This document shows positions 18,301-26,316 of a DNA stretch of 64,000 nucleotides, one piece after another. The DNA is from Paracoccaceae bacterium. GTDB lineage: Bacteria; Pseudomonadota; Alphaproteobacteria; Rhodobacterales; Rhodobacteraceae. Position 1 is the stretch's first letter, and each line of letters starts with the position of its first letter. The stretch spans positions 335,870 through 399,869 of the forward strand of contig JALHOL010000005.1 of the NCBI GenBank assembly GCA_022843025.1. Reading direction: 5' to 3'. Position numbers and translations under genes: made by a program. A model generated the notes under the pieces. The model did not search any database. It was not told the DNA's origin and saw nothing but the letters and a program-made list of their open reading frames with translations.

Positions 18301-18945
18301 CTACCCGGCCGTTCCCAGCGCCAGGTCCTCGCCCGGCACCGAAATCGACATCCGGGGCAGCGGAATGTTTGCCCCCAAAGTTGTTGGCTGGCCTGTGATC
18401 GGCGTGATCATCAGGCCAAGGTTGGACACGAAGACGAACTCCAACCCCTGTAGATCGACCGTCACCATCGGCACATAAGGCCCGCCCAAGAATCCGAGGT
18501 TCGGATCGAACCGATAGGTGAACCGCAGGTTGCCTTCGGTCGCCCCGGCCGGCAGCAGCGGGCGGATCTTGGCGAAGATCTCGGCGGTCGTCGCATTCGT
18601 GCTTACCCCGGAACAACTGGCAGGCCCCGGATCGGCGCAGATGCCCGCCCCCGCCCGGCACAAGGTACCAAACGTGATCCCAGTCCCCGCCGCCCCCCGG
18701 CTGTTCAGCACCGGAACACCCGCACAGGCCGGTGGGCGCACTGCCGCGATCCGTGCCGCGACCTGCGTGGCCTTTTGCGCGGCGGCCCAGGTGTGGGCAA
18801 GCCGCCCGAAATCGATGATGGCAAACAGCAGGAACAGAAAGAGCAGCACCACCAGCGAAAACTCGATCAGCGTGGCACCGCCCTCATCCCCGGCAAAGCG
18901 GCGCAGGCGTGCAGCAAGGCGATGACGGGCGCGCAGCGGGATCAT
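18301..18945 (-). CDS. tadE: TadE-like minor pseudopilin
   Basis: 214 residues. DEGGATLIEFSLVVLLFLFLLFAIIDFGRL at residues 19-48 is the type-IV-prepilin-like processing site (cut after the second Gly of EGG) and hydrophobic helix of TadE. The rest is a periplasmic domain with paired cysteines (CAGVP, CRAGAGIC, CSG). It would be processed by the Tad prepilin peptidase, which is not encoded in this window. The start overlaps the preceding tadE-like gene as ATGA. Confidence 0.85.
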   Translation of the reverse strand: MIPLRARHRLAARLRRFAGDEGGATLIEFSLVVLLFLFLLFAIIDFGRLAHTWAAAQKATQVAARIAAVRPPACAGVPVLNSRGAAGTGITFGTLCRAGAGICADPGPASCSGVSTNATTAEIFAKIRPLLPAGATEGNLRFTYRFDPNLGFLGGPYVPMVTVDLQGLEFVFVSNLGLMITPITGQPTTLGANIPLPRMSISVPGEDLALGTAG

Positions 18946-19439
18946 AGTCCGTAAACCCTCGCCTGTTCCTCGATCCGCGCCGTAAAGACCGCCGCATCCG
19001 TTCCTGCCAACTGCGACAAGACAAGGTGAAGCGGCAGGAACATGCGCAGATCAGCCGATACCGTCACCACAGGCACCTGAGGTTGCCGCAATCCCGCATC
19101 CGCCACGCAGCGGAGGCTCGTCGTCACCCCCAGCAGTTCGGCATCGCGACCGAACACGCTTTGCCCCCCGCCTGCACCATCGACCATGGTGAACAGCGCC
19201 GCGTCAAAACTGCTCAGCGTCCCGCCCGTTTCGCAGATATCGCCCGGAGCCACGCGCGCCAGATAGCGCGTCGCTTCATGCACCCCCGCGGTTGCAGCCT
19301 GATAGGACCACATCAGCCGCAGCCCATCGATGCTGATATAGCTCACCAGAATGATCAGCGGCAGCGCCAGAGCGAATTCGACCAGTGCCGCGCCCGAACG
19401 GTCGTTTGCAAAGCGGCGGATGTGGGGGAACAGCGCCAT
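18942..19439 (-). CDS. Second TadE-like minor pseudopilin
   Basis: 165 residues from the ATG giving MALFPHIRRFANDRSGAALVEF. The Gly-Ala-Ala-Leu-Val-Glu-Phe prepilin site and the following hydrophobic helix LALPLIILVSYISIDGL mark the TadE family. A GTG three codons upstream overlaps the tadG stop and could also start translation. The frame continuing further upstream is not protein-like. Two TadE-like proteins and one TadG-like protein form the minor-pilin set. Confidence 0.8.
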   Translation of the reverse strand: MALFPHIRRFANDRSGAALVEFALALPLIILVSYISIDGLRLMWSYQAATAGVHEATRYLARVAPGDICETGGTLSSFDAALFTMVDGAGGGQSVFGRDAELLGVTTSLRCVADAGLRQPQVPVVTVSADLRMFLPLHLVLSQLAGTDAAVFTARIEEQARVYGL

Positions 19440-19444
19440 CGCGA

Positions 19445-20947
19445 TCACCGATACAACTGTACGATTTCGCGGTAGGTACCCGTCGTCGCGCCGGAGCCAA
19501 GACCCCCCGCGCTGCGAATGACCTCGACCATGATTTCGGCGTCCGAGCCCCCGCCCGGGGTGGCGACGGGTTCTGTCATGAAAAGCTGGACATACTCCAG
19601 CGGCACGACATTGCTGGTGCTTCCACGAATGTCGTTGGCCGCACAATCGATCGCCGCCGCAATCACCGTCCGTCGGTCCGGATCGTTTGTCGGGCCAAGA
19701 GCGTGGCATTGCGGTGCCCCGGTTTCCTGCCGGCCCGGAAGGGGCACGTTGTTCGGTGCCGTCCGGCTGCGCGCGGCCGCAATCTCGGCCAGATACATCG
19801 CATAGCGGGTGCTGGTCGCGTTGGTTCCCGCAGGATACACGCCGTTATGGTTCATCGCGACATAAGCGCCGCGGTTCCAACTGCCATCCCCGAACCGCCC
19901 GCAAGTCCCTGATACAATGCAGGTATCACGCGGCAAGGCCATCGCATCCGACACCTCGACGTTGTTCCCGCGGCAGGCCGGGCGGGGTGCGTTGCCATTG
20001 CCCGGCCGCCTCGGCAGCGTGCCTTGCACGGTGTTGGGTGCCGGACGATAGGCCGGATCGTTTCGCAGGGTCTGCATCGACCCGCTGAAATGGTCAAATC
20101 GGGTATTGAATGCCTCGGCCAAGCCCACACGCTGCCCGGTCAGGGTGTTGACGCCCTGATCGGTGCGGATACAGGCCGTGACGGCCCGTTCCGCCCCGAC
20201 AAGGCAGCGATAGAGTTGCGCACCGGTCGCAAGGGCGCATGGGCCTTCGGCATCGGTCGGCAGGCTGGACGGATCAAGAAAGCCGAAATTCCCGGGCCCC
20301 CAGGCCGCGCCTTGCCCACCCGACCGCAGGGTGATCTGATCGCCGCGATTGGCATCCGCCCGCCATCCGCTCGGAACACAGAACATCAACGGCGTCACGT
20401 CGCAGGCATAGGCAGCCGGACCCGCCGTCGCCGAGGCCGCCACTTCGAAATTTGATGTCACGGCCGCACCGCGCAACGTCGAGGCCACCGCCGCAAAGGG
20501 AGTCGGCACCGTCGCGGTTGCCACGGTCACCTGAACATAGCGCGCCAGCCGCGCGTCGGCGGTCGTGGCCGCGGCGGCCGCCGTATCGCTGCTGGGCAAT
20601 GTGGTCAGAAAGGCCAGTCGGAAGTCCGCCGCCCCCCCAAGCGCACGGTCGCCCGCAGCATAGGTCTGCCAATCCCGGATCAGGCGATCCGCCGCAACCG
20701 TGGCGCGGGTGATGGAGTCCGTCCGCCCGTCCAACTCGCCCGCAGCGGCAAGCGCTACCTGATCAGCATAGGATTGCATCTCGCTCTGGGTACTGGCCAC
20801 GCGGCCGAAATCCACGGCAAGCGCCAGAAACCCGAAGGCCACCGCCAGAAACATCCCCCACATCACCAGAACAGCCCCGCCCTGATCCGCCGCAAAGCGG
20901 CGCAGGCAGCCCGGCATTTGGAACAAGGGGAAAGGCAGGCATGACAT
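19445..20947 (-). CDS. tadG: TadG-like pilus assembly protein
   Basis: 500 residues. DQGGAVLVMWGMFLAVAFGFLALAVDFGRV near the N-terminus is the conserved TadG helix with a prepilin-like site, followed by SEMQSYADQVALAAAGEL, typical of TadG (DUF2134/Flp-assembly TadG-like). The long periplasmic region is Cys-containing (CDVTPLMFCV, CALATGAQLYRCLVG) and has no clear von Willebrand A motif. It is anchored in the inner membrane and needed for pilus assembly in known systems. Confidence 0.82.
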   Translation of the reverse strand: MSCLPFPLFQMPGCLRRFAADQGGAVLVMWGMFLAVAFGFLALAVDFGRVASTQSEMQSYADQVALAAAGELDGRTDSITRATVAADRLIRDWQTYAAGDRALGGAADFRLAFLTTLPSSDTAAAAATTADARLARYVQVTVATATVPTPFAAVASTLRGAAVTSNFEVAASATAGPAAYACDVTPLMFCVPSGWRADANRGDQITLRSGGQGAAWGPGNFGFLDPSSLPTDAEGPCALATGAQLYRCLVGAERAVTACIRTDQGVNTLTGQRVGLAEAFNTRFDHFSGSMQTLRNDPAYRPAPNTVQGTLPRRPGNGNAPRPACRGNNVEVSDAMALPRDTCIVSGTCGRFGDGSWNRGAYVAMNHNGVYPAGTNATSTRYAMYLAEIAAARSRTAPNNVPLPGRQETGAPQCHALGPTNDPDRRTVIAAAIDCAANDIRGSTSNVVPLEYVQLFMTEPVATPGGGSDAEIMVEVIRSAGGLGSGATTGTYREIVQLYR

Positions 20948-21039
20948 GGCGGGTTCACCTCATGAGGCTCGGCGGATGGACTCGGGGGCTGGACTGGGGG
21001 GGGGGCTGAACGGGGGCCGCACTCGGACGCAAGGCAAAG

Positions 21040-21894
21040 TCAGTTTCGCAGGGTCACTTCTTCCTGCGCATCCGTTCCGCGCCGGATCACAACCGTCTTG
21101 CGCGGCGGCGGAGCGGGGGCCACGGCCACGACCGGGGCCGCCTCGACGACCACAGGTTCCGGCGGTGGTGGGGCCGGCTCCGGCACCAGATCGCTCAGCC
21201 GCAGCCGATCAATCGGCGGGCCTTCGGCGGTATCAGGCGTCCGCAAAGCCAGGCTCAACGAACCCGCCCTCTGGGCCAGCGCCAGAACCTGCCCTTCCTC
21301 CGGCGTGACCTCCACCGTCACGGTCGCGGCAATCTCAGGGGCTTCATTCAATTCGTCCGAGCTTTGGTCAACGGCCAGAACCTTGACCTTGCGCATGATC
21401 GTGTCCGTCACCAGCGTGGCATCGTCCCCCCGCGTCAGCAGAATGTCGACGAAATCGCCCGGCGTCACCAGACCGCCCACCGCAGTGACCGCATCGACCT
21501 TGATCGACATCGCCCGCGCTCCGGGCGTGATCGACTGCACGATGGTCACCTTCTCACCAAAATCCGAAACCTTTGACGCCAGCACGACCTCGCCCGCCAC
21601 CATCGACCGCAGGGCCCGGCGCGGCTTGCCGTCCGGGGGCGGCAGCAGATCCTCCAGCTCGGTAAAGGCATCCACCGGCAGCGCCGACCGCGGCCAGACC
21701 TGCGTGGTAAAATGCTGCGCCTGCAACAAATCGCCCCGCCCGATTTCTTTCGATGTCGTGACGATCGTCACCAGGTCAGGCTTCTCCGAACTGGCCGTCG
21801 CCGCTGGCGTAACCAGCAGATCCCGCGCCAATTGCGCCGATCCGGCAGCAACGCCAAGGCCTACAAGGGCAAACAGGATCGAGGTTACACGCAT
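21040..21894 (-). CDS. cpaB: Tad pilus assembly protein CpaB (RcpC)
   Basis: 284 residues. The start chosen has GGAGG 6 bases before it and begins an N-terminal helix (MRVTSILFALVGLGVAAGSA). An SAF domain (EIGRGDLLQAQHFTTQVWPRSALP, RSMVAGEVVLASKVSD) and the RcpC-type domain (MSIKVDAVTAVGGLVTPGDFVDILLTR) follow. The C-terminus is a Pro/Val-rich tail (PEPAPPPPEPVVVEAAPVV). CpaB normally works with the CpaC/RcpA secretin, which is absent here. Confidence 0.9.
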   Translation of the reverse strand: MRVTSILFALVGLGVAAGSAQLARDLLVTPAATASSEKPDLVTIVTTSKEIGRGDLLQAQHFTTQVWPRSALPVDAFTELEDLLPPPDGKPRRALRSMVAGEVVLASKVSDFGEKVTIVQSITPGARAMSIKVDAVTAVGGLVTPGDFVDILLTRGDDATLVTDTIMRKVKVLAVDQSSDELNEAPEIAATVTVEVTPEEGQVLALAQRAGSLSLALRTPDTAEGPPIDRLRLSDLVPEPAPPPPEPVVVEAAPVVAVAPAPPPRKTVVIRRGTDAQEEVTLRN

Positions 21895-21922
21895 GGTTGC
21901 CTCCAGAGGGAGCTGGGATCTT

Positions 21923-21962
21923 TGTGAGCACCCGACCAAGTTTTTCAGGCCGTGTGCTCACA
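21923..21962. promoter_or_regulatory. 9-bp perfect inverted repeat between flp and cpaB
   Basis: TGTGAGCAC (21923-21931) and GTGCTCACA (21954-21962) flank a 22-base spacer. The repeat starts 10 bases after the flp stop. On the minus strand it is not followed by a T-run, so it is not a classical terminator for the operon. A stem at the pilin gene's 3' end would suit mRNA processing or partial termination, giving more pilin than assembly protein. Confidence 0.5.
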
Positions 21963-21972
21963 GTTTTTGAGC

Positions 21973-22170
21973 TTAGGGGCCAGCCGCAGGAACGGCGGCG
22001 CGTACCGCGTCTGTCGCGCGTCCGGCGTCGGTGAACTGAGCACCCGTATCCTGTGCCACGTTGATCAGTGCGACCGTCCCCACGAGGATCACCACCAGCA
22101 GCGCCACGCCGTATTCCACGAGCGCCGCGCCGTCCTCGTCCTTCCAGAAAGTCTTGAGCATCTTCTTCAT
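21973..22170 (-). CDS. flp: Flp-type pilin
   Basis: A 65-residue prepilin. The leader MKKMLKTFWKDEDG ends at G14, and the mature protein begins AALVEYGVALLVVILVG, with Glu at +5 and Tyr at +6 as required in Flp pilins. A short Ala-rich tail follows. Cleavage would be by a TadV/CpaA prepilin peptidase. It is the first gene of the Tad cluster, 78 bp before cpaB and divergent from a LuxR-type regulator. Confidence 0.93.
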   Translation of the reverse strand: MKKMLKTFWKDEDGAALVEYGVALLVVILVGTVALINVAQDTGAQFTDAGRATDAVRAAVPAAGP

Positions 22171-22597
22171 GATCTGTTTCCATTCCCAGGTTGCGATGGA
22201 ACGGCGTTCTGCACGCCGCTACCCCGGCAGGTTCTTCGCCGGAATGAGGGCATGATAGGGGATGGATCAGACCGCTTGGATCGTCTGAACCTGTGAAGAA
22301 TGACGATGCAGGGTTGTGTCAGCGCGACAGAATTCACGCCCTAAGATTGCAAAACAACGGATTGCGCAGATGCAAAGACCACCATTCGGATGCAGTGATT
22401 CGCACTTTTGAATATTGGCCAACAACCGTTGGTGGCAGAACTATGGCGAAATCATGGAAAATACACGCTCCGCGCCAGCATTGATCCCGGCGGATCGGCC
22501 AAAGGTCTTGTAACCGCGAATTTTCTTTGGCCGCCCTCCGACACCGCCTAAGTTTGTTAACAATAATAAATATAGCCTCAGACGATCGGGTGCTGCC
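22171..22597. promoter_or_regulatory. 427-bp divergent region between flp and the LuxR-type regulator
   Basis: Markedly more AT-rich than its neighbours, especially 22280-22400 and 22540-22580, as expected of a strong promoter region. TTGTTAACAA (22553-22562) is a perfect 10-bp palindrome about 35 bases before the regulator start. I see no gene: short frames here have no ribosome site or family resemblance. Confidence 0.5.
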
Positions 22598-23431
22598 ATG
22601 CCACGACCGCTCTCAGCCACACCAGTTTCCACCTCGGTCACGCTGACCGAAGCCGCGATTCTCTGGACCGAATGCCTTCATGGCACCGGCGATTTGCGCG
22701 CCGCGATGAGCAGCCTGTCCCGTTGCGTGCGGGCGGATTGTGCCGTTCTGATCCGCGCCCACATCCCATCCGGCAAACATCGCATCCTGTCGTCCTACGA
22801 TTGCAAGGCAGCGACCGGCGCTTTCCCAATGACGCGGCCGCTGGGCCTTGACCTCATCACGATACCACCGCACCGCGCCCGCAGCGGCAGCCTCTGGTCC
22901 CTGCGCGACCCGAGCCATGCCGAGGACGACCGTCTCGATCCGCAACAGCATCATTGGCTTACACAACGCGCGATTGCCGACGTGATCCTCGTCGTTCTGG
23001 GTCATGCCACCGGCGTCATTGATATGCTGGAATTTCACCTGCCGCGCCGCCTTGACCGGCATCATTACGATCAATTGGACACTCTGGCCCAAGCCATCGC
23101 CTTTGCTTGGAATCGCCGTCCGGAGGGGCGCATCGCGCGCCTGATGTCGAACGCGCCCAGCGTCACACGGCGAATGGCCCCCGATCCGTCTTCCGCGCCC
23201 GAAGCGCTGTCCAGCGCAAATCCCTGGCAACTGACCGCGACCGAACTGCGCATCTGCACTTTGATCCGCGACGGCCTCGCCGCAACCGACATCGTCTCTG
23301 CCTTTGGCGTGGCCGAGTCCACGGTCAGATCGCATTTGCGAAACATCTACGCCAAGGCAGAGGTTACCGGACAAGTGGGCCTGATCCACAAGCTCTTGGA
23401 CGATCAGGCGGCACAACGGGCCGTGCGCTGA
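22598..23431 (+). CDS. LuxR-type transcriptional regulator
   Basis: 277 residues. The C-terminal 65 or so residues are a LuxR/FixJ helix-turn-helix (LTATELRICTLIRDGLAATDIVSAFGVAESTVRSHLRNIYAKAEVTGQVGLIHKLL). The N-terminal 190 residues look like a sensory GAF-like fold, with no receiver Asp or homoserine-lactone signature that I can recognise. Divergent placement from flp suggests control of the Tad pilus operon. This is inferred from position only. Confidence 0.82.
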   Translation: MPRPLSATPVSTSVTLTEAAILWTECLHGTGDLRAAMSSLSRCVRADCAVLIRAHIPSGKHRILSSYDCKAATGAFPMTRPLGLDLITIPPHRARSGSLWSLRDPSHAEDDRLDPQQHHWLTQRAIADVILVVLGHATGVIDMLEFHLPRRLDRHHYDQLDTLAQAIAFAWNRRPEGRIARLMSNAPSVTRRMAPDPSSAPEALSSANPWQLTATELRICTLIRDGLAATDIVSAFGVAESTVRSHLRNIYAKAEVTGQVGLIHKLLDDQAAQRAVR

Positions 23432-23960
23432 ATGAATACGTGGCTACCGCAGTAGGGCTACCAAACTGCTGCCGAAAATCCTGCGCATGCCACTCAGTCA
23501 TGGATGATGCTGTTACAGGCAATAACCCGTCTACATGCCCCTGCATCCCCGGCCGGAAGTCCCGCAGCAAGACTGTCCGCTACGACAAGCGGCGCTTTCG
23601 GCATAAACCCAAACGGCGTGGGTTCGAAGGACCTGAAAAAGATAGCCTCCGGCCTGAACCACATTGTCGACGGCACGACATTCAAAGGAACAAGAAGAAC
23701 GGAGCGCATAGCCGCACCAAAGAGCACCCTATCGAACACGCAGGTCGGCCACGGCACCTACGTTTCGTGATCCACTCCGCTGATCCTTTGGCAATACATG
23801 TGTAGGAGCGTCTGCAAGGAGACTGCCAAAAGCCAAAAGGCTCGATTCCATGTGACCATCATCACTGGTCAGACTGGCAGACCAGAATGCCGCGCCCAGC
23901 TCTGCCCGATAGAAACCTGTCACGTTCAATATGAACGATAATCTTGATAGAAAGGGAAAG
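23432..23960. other. 529-bp stretch between the LuxR-type gene and the tRNA, no supported gene
   Basis: Less GC-rich than the surrounding genes. Overlapping frames of about 88 codons occur on both strands (roughly 23494-23770), but neither has a convincing ribosome site, codon bias or known domain. A weak 6-bp hairpin at 23923-23937 lies 24 bases downstream of the tRNA on its own strand. I make no further call. Confidence 0.4.
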
Positions 23961-24037
23961 TGGTGGCGAGGGGGGGACTCGAACCCCCGACCCTGCGATT
24001 ATGAGTCGCATGCTCTAACCAACTGAGCTACCTAGCC
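23961..24037 (-). tRNA. tRNA with CAT anticodon (probably elongator tRNA-Met)
   Basis: 77 nucleotides with encoded CCA. Cloverleaf on the minus strand: acceptor GGCTAGG/CCTCGCC, D arm GCTC AGTTGGTTA GAGC, anticodon arm TGCGA CTCATAA TCGCA, variable GGGTC, T arm GGGGG TTCGAGT CCCCC, discriminator A. The anticodon is CAT. The body resembles elongator Met. An Ile2 tRNA (CAT read after lysidine modification) cannot be fully excluded from sequence. Acceptor position 4 is T facing C at 69, a mismatch; all other stem pairs are intact. Confidence 0.93.
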
Positions 24038-24097
24038 ATTGGCGCGCTGCCTACAGTGCAGCAAAGGTGGCGTCAAGTCACGATCCGTGCCCGTTTC

Positions 24098-26101
24098 TCA
24101 GCCATGCGCCACGCGCGGGCGGCCGGATGCGGTGGCGGTCACCTGCGCCTCGATGAACATCGCGCGGCCCTCCACCTCGGCCTCGCGAATGTCGCGGCTG
24201 ACTGTCACGTGCAATTCCTCGGCCCCCGCCGCGCGGGCGCGGGTGCTGGCCTCTGCAACCAGCGCAGCCTCAAGCGCGGCCATCGCCGTTTCCCGCTCGG
24301 AAAACTGCTGCACCCCATCGGCCAGATGCACCACGAACCGCCCTTCGCTGGGCGAGGTGACCGTCCCCGTCACCCGCTGGCTCACCTGCCCCACCACCGC
24401 GCCGATGGCATTTGCCACACCCGCATGTTGCGGCAGCACCATCCGGCAGCCAAGCCGTTCCCCAACCGCGCCATAGTAAGACCCGGCCGAAGCGCCCAGC
24501 CCGATCACCGGCACGCCCAGCCGCGCGGTGATCTCGACGATCCCGCGATGCTGCGACAACCCCACCGATGTCAGCCGATGCCGCGCCAGCGTTTCCGGCA
24601 CCTCGCCGGCAAAGGCACTGTCCTCGGCAAAGGCGGCCTCCAGCAGGCAATCCACCGTCTGCTGTGTCAGCTGATCCACGATTGCTTGCGCCAGCGTCGC
24701 TGCATCGGGCGCGAACCGCTCGCCCCGCCCGTTGCGCCGCCGTGCCAGCAGCCGCACCGCCTTTTCCGCCGCCGCACTGTCCCAGGCCTCGAGCCGCCCC
24801 AGCACATGGCTGGCATCCGACGGCGTCACCCCGGAAATCATCACCAGCCCGCGCGCCACCAGCCGCTCCAGCGCCGCCACCTCCAGCCGCGATGTCAGCG
24901 CGTTGCCCACGGCCATCGGCCCCGTCACCCGCCCCAGCACCGCCAAATCGCGCGGCCCCAGCCCGCCCGTATTTCCCCCCATCGGGATCACGAACCGCCC
25001 ATCATATTCCCCCACCGCATCCGCCGAGAGCCAGCGATCCAGCGCCGCATGCACCATCGGCCCATGCTCCACCGCCAAAAGCGACACCGGCACCAACCGC
25101 CGCGGCCCCAGCCGCAACCCGCCGTTCAGCCCTTCGGTGATCAGATGCACCTCGCTGTCACCGCCCAGCCCCGTGGTCCGCATCGCCACCGCCTCGACCA
25201 TGGTGCGGAACCCGCCCACCCGCGCGCCTTGCGGGTCAATCTCTGGCAGCCCACCGCGCAGCAGGGCCACATCCGTCGTCGTGCCCCCGATGTCGGATAC
25301 CAGCGCATCGGACTCCCCGGTCAACCACCGCGCACCAACGATGCTGGCGGCCGGGCCGGACAGGATGGTTTCAATCGGCCGCTCCCGCACCATCGCCGCA
25401 GAAATCAGCGCCCCGTCGCCGCGCACCACCATCAGCGGCGCTACAATCCCCACCGTATCCAGATGCCGTTCGCAGGCTGCCACCAGCCGGTCGATCATCC
25501 CGATCAGCCGCGCATTCAGCACCGCCGTCAGCGCCCGCTTCGGCCCGTTCAGATTGGCCGACAGCTCATGCGAACAGGTCACCGGCCGCCCCGTCACCCG
25601 CCGGATCACCGCCCGCGCCGCCACTTCATGCGCCGGGTTGCGGGTGGCAAAACTGGCGGCCACCGCAAAGCCCACCACCTGATCGGCAAGCGCAGCCACC
25701 TCGGCCTCCAGCCGCGCCAGATCCAGCGGCGCGATCTCTGTCCCCGCATGGCTGTGCCCGCCCGCCAGATGGATCACCGGATCGCCCTTCAACGCCTCAA
25801 TGAGGCCCCCGCGTTCCAGATCGGCCGCATCAAACCCGATAAAGACCAGCGCAACGCGCCCGCCCTGCCCCTCGACCAGCGCATTGGTGGCCAGCGTGGT
25901 AGACAGCGACACCAGCGACACCTGCCCCGGTGCCACCCCCGCCCCGTCCAGCGCCGCATCGACCGCCCGACCGATCCCCAGCGCCAGATCCCCCCGCGTG
26001 GTCAGCGATTTGGCCGATCCGATCACCCGCGTCGCAGCCTCATCCACGATCACCGCATCGGTGTAGGTGCCGCCTGTATCCACGCCCAGAAAATACGCCA
26101 T
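24098..26101 (-). CDS. Hydantoinase/oxoprolinase family protein, HyuA-type subunit
   Basis: 667 residues in the ASKHA-like hydantoinase A/oxoprolinase layout. It has the N-terminal phosphate-binding loop MAYFLGVDTGGTYTDAVIVDE (HydantoinaseA_N), SANLNGPKRALTAVLNARLI, and a second phosphate-binding element SDALVSDIGGTTTDVALLRGG, then the C-terminal HydantoinaseA part. Family members hydrolyse hydantoins, 5-oxoproline or related lactams using ATP, or carboxylate acetone. A HyuB-type partner gene is not adjacent, so the substrate is unknown and the protein may act alone. Confidence 0.85.
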   Translation of the reverse strand: MAYFLGVDTGGTYTDAVIVDEAATRVIGSAKSLTTRGDLALGIGRAVDAALDGAGVAPGQVSLVSLSTTLATNALVEGQGGRVALVFIGFDAADLERGGLIEALKGDPVIHLAGGHSHAGTEIAPLDLARLEAEVAALADQVVGFAVAASFATRNPAHEVAARAVIRRVTGRPVTCSHELSANLNGPKRALTAVLNARLIGMIDRLVAACERHLDTVGIVAPLMVVRGDGALISAAMVRERPIETILSGPAASIVGARWLTGESDALVSDIGGTTTDVALLRGGLPEIDPQGARVGGFRTMVEAVAMRTTGLGGDSEVHLITEGLNGGLRLGPRRLVPVSLLAVEHGPMVHAALDRWLSADAVGEYDGRFVIPMGGNTGGLGPRDLAVLGRVTGPMAVGNALTSRLEVAALERLVARGLVMISGVTPSDASHVLGRLEAWDSAAAEKAVRLLARRRNGRGERFAPDAATLAQAIVDQLTQQTVDCLLEAAFAEDSAFAGEVPETLARHRLTSVGLSQHRGIVEITARLGVPVIGLGASAGSYYGAVGERLGCRMVLPQHAGVANAIGAVVGQVSQRVTGTVTSPSEGRFVVHLADGVQQFSERETAMAALEAALVAEASTRARAAGAEELHVTVSRDIREAEVEGRAMFIEAQVTATASGRPRVAHG

Positions 26102-26166
26102 CGCCGACCTGCAAGACTGTTCCGCTCCGGCACCTAATGCGAAGTCTGACCAAGGTCACCCCCGAA

Positions 26167-26311
26167 GGCGACCCAACAGGTCGCCAAAACGGTTTCTGGC
26201 ACAGAAACCGCGCCGGAATTTGACGCAAATTCCGGCCCCTTCACGCTGTGCCGCACGGGAAAGGCGATTTTTGCGTTCAAAAATCGTCGCGAAATCTGCG
26301 TCAGATTTCGC
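26167..26311. repeat. Hairpin array, locus 1 (five adjacent inverted repeats)
   Basis: Between the selD 3' end and the hyuA start. In order: GGCGACC/GGTCGCC (26167-26185); CGGTTTCTG-GCA-CAGAAACCG (26190-26210, written here in parts); an 11-bp stem GCCGGAATTTG with triloop ACG (26212-26236); CGATTTTTG with loop CGTT (26265-26286); and GCGAAATCTG with triloop CGT (26289-26311). The last four are perfect, and the apex of each is YTG-loop-CAR. The same modules recur at 41844-41955 and 49064-49109. Confidence 0.85.
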
Positions 26312-26316
26312 CCCCC

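Noticed and set aside
23494..23770. Overlapping 88-codon frames on both strands near the tRNA
   Set aside because: Neither has a convincing ribosome site or domain, and codon usage is unlike that of the neighbouring genes. Kept as gene-less sequence.
24056..26137. A long open frame of nearly 700 codons on the plus strand across the hydantoinase gene
   Set aside because: It is antisense to the hyuA-type gene; its translation is His/Arg/Gln/Pro-rich without any domain, an effect of GC-rich third positions on the opposite strand.
26190..26236. Simple rho-independent terminators as full explanation of the hairpin arrays
   Set aside because: Only some stems have T-runs next to them; conserved arms across loci and 3-5 stems in a row exceed what termination needs.
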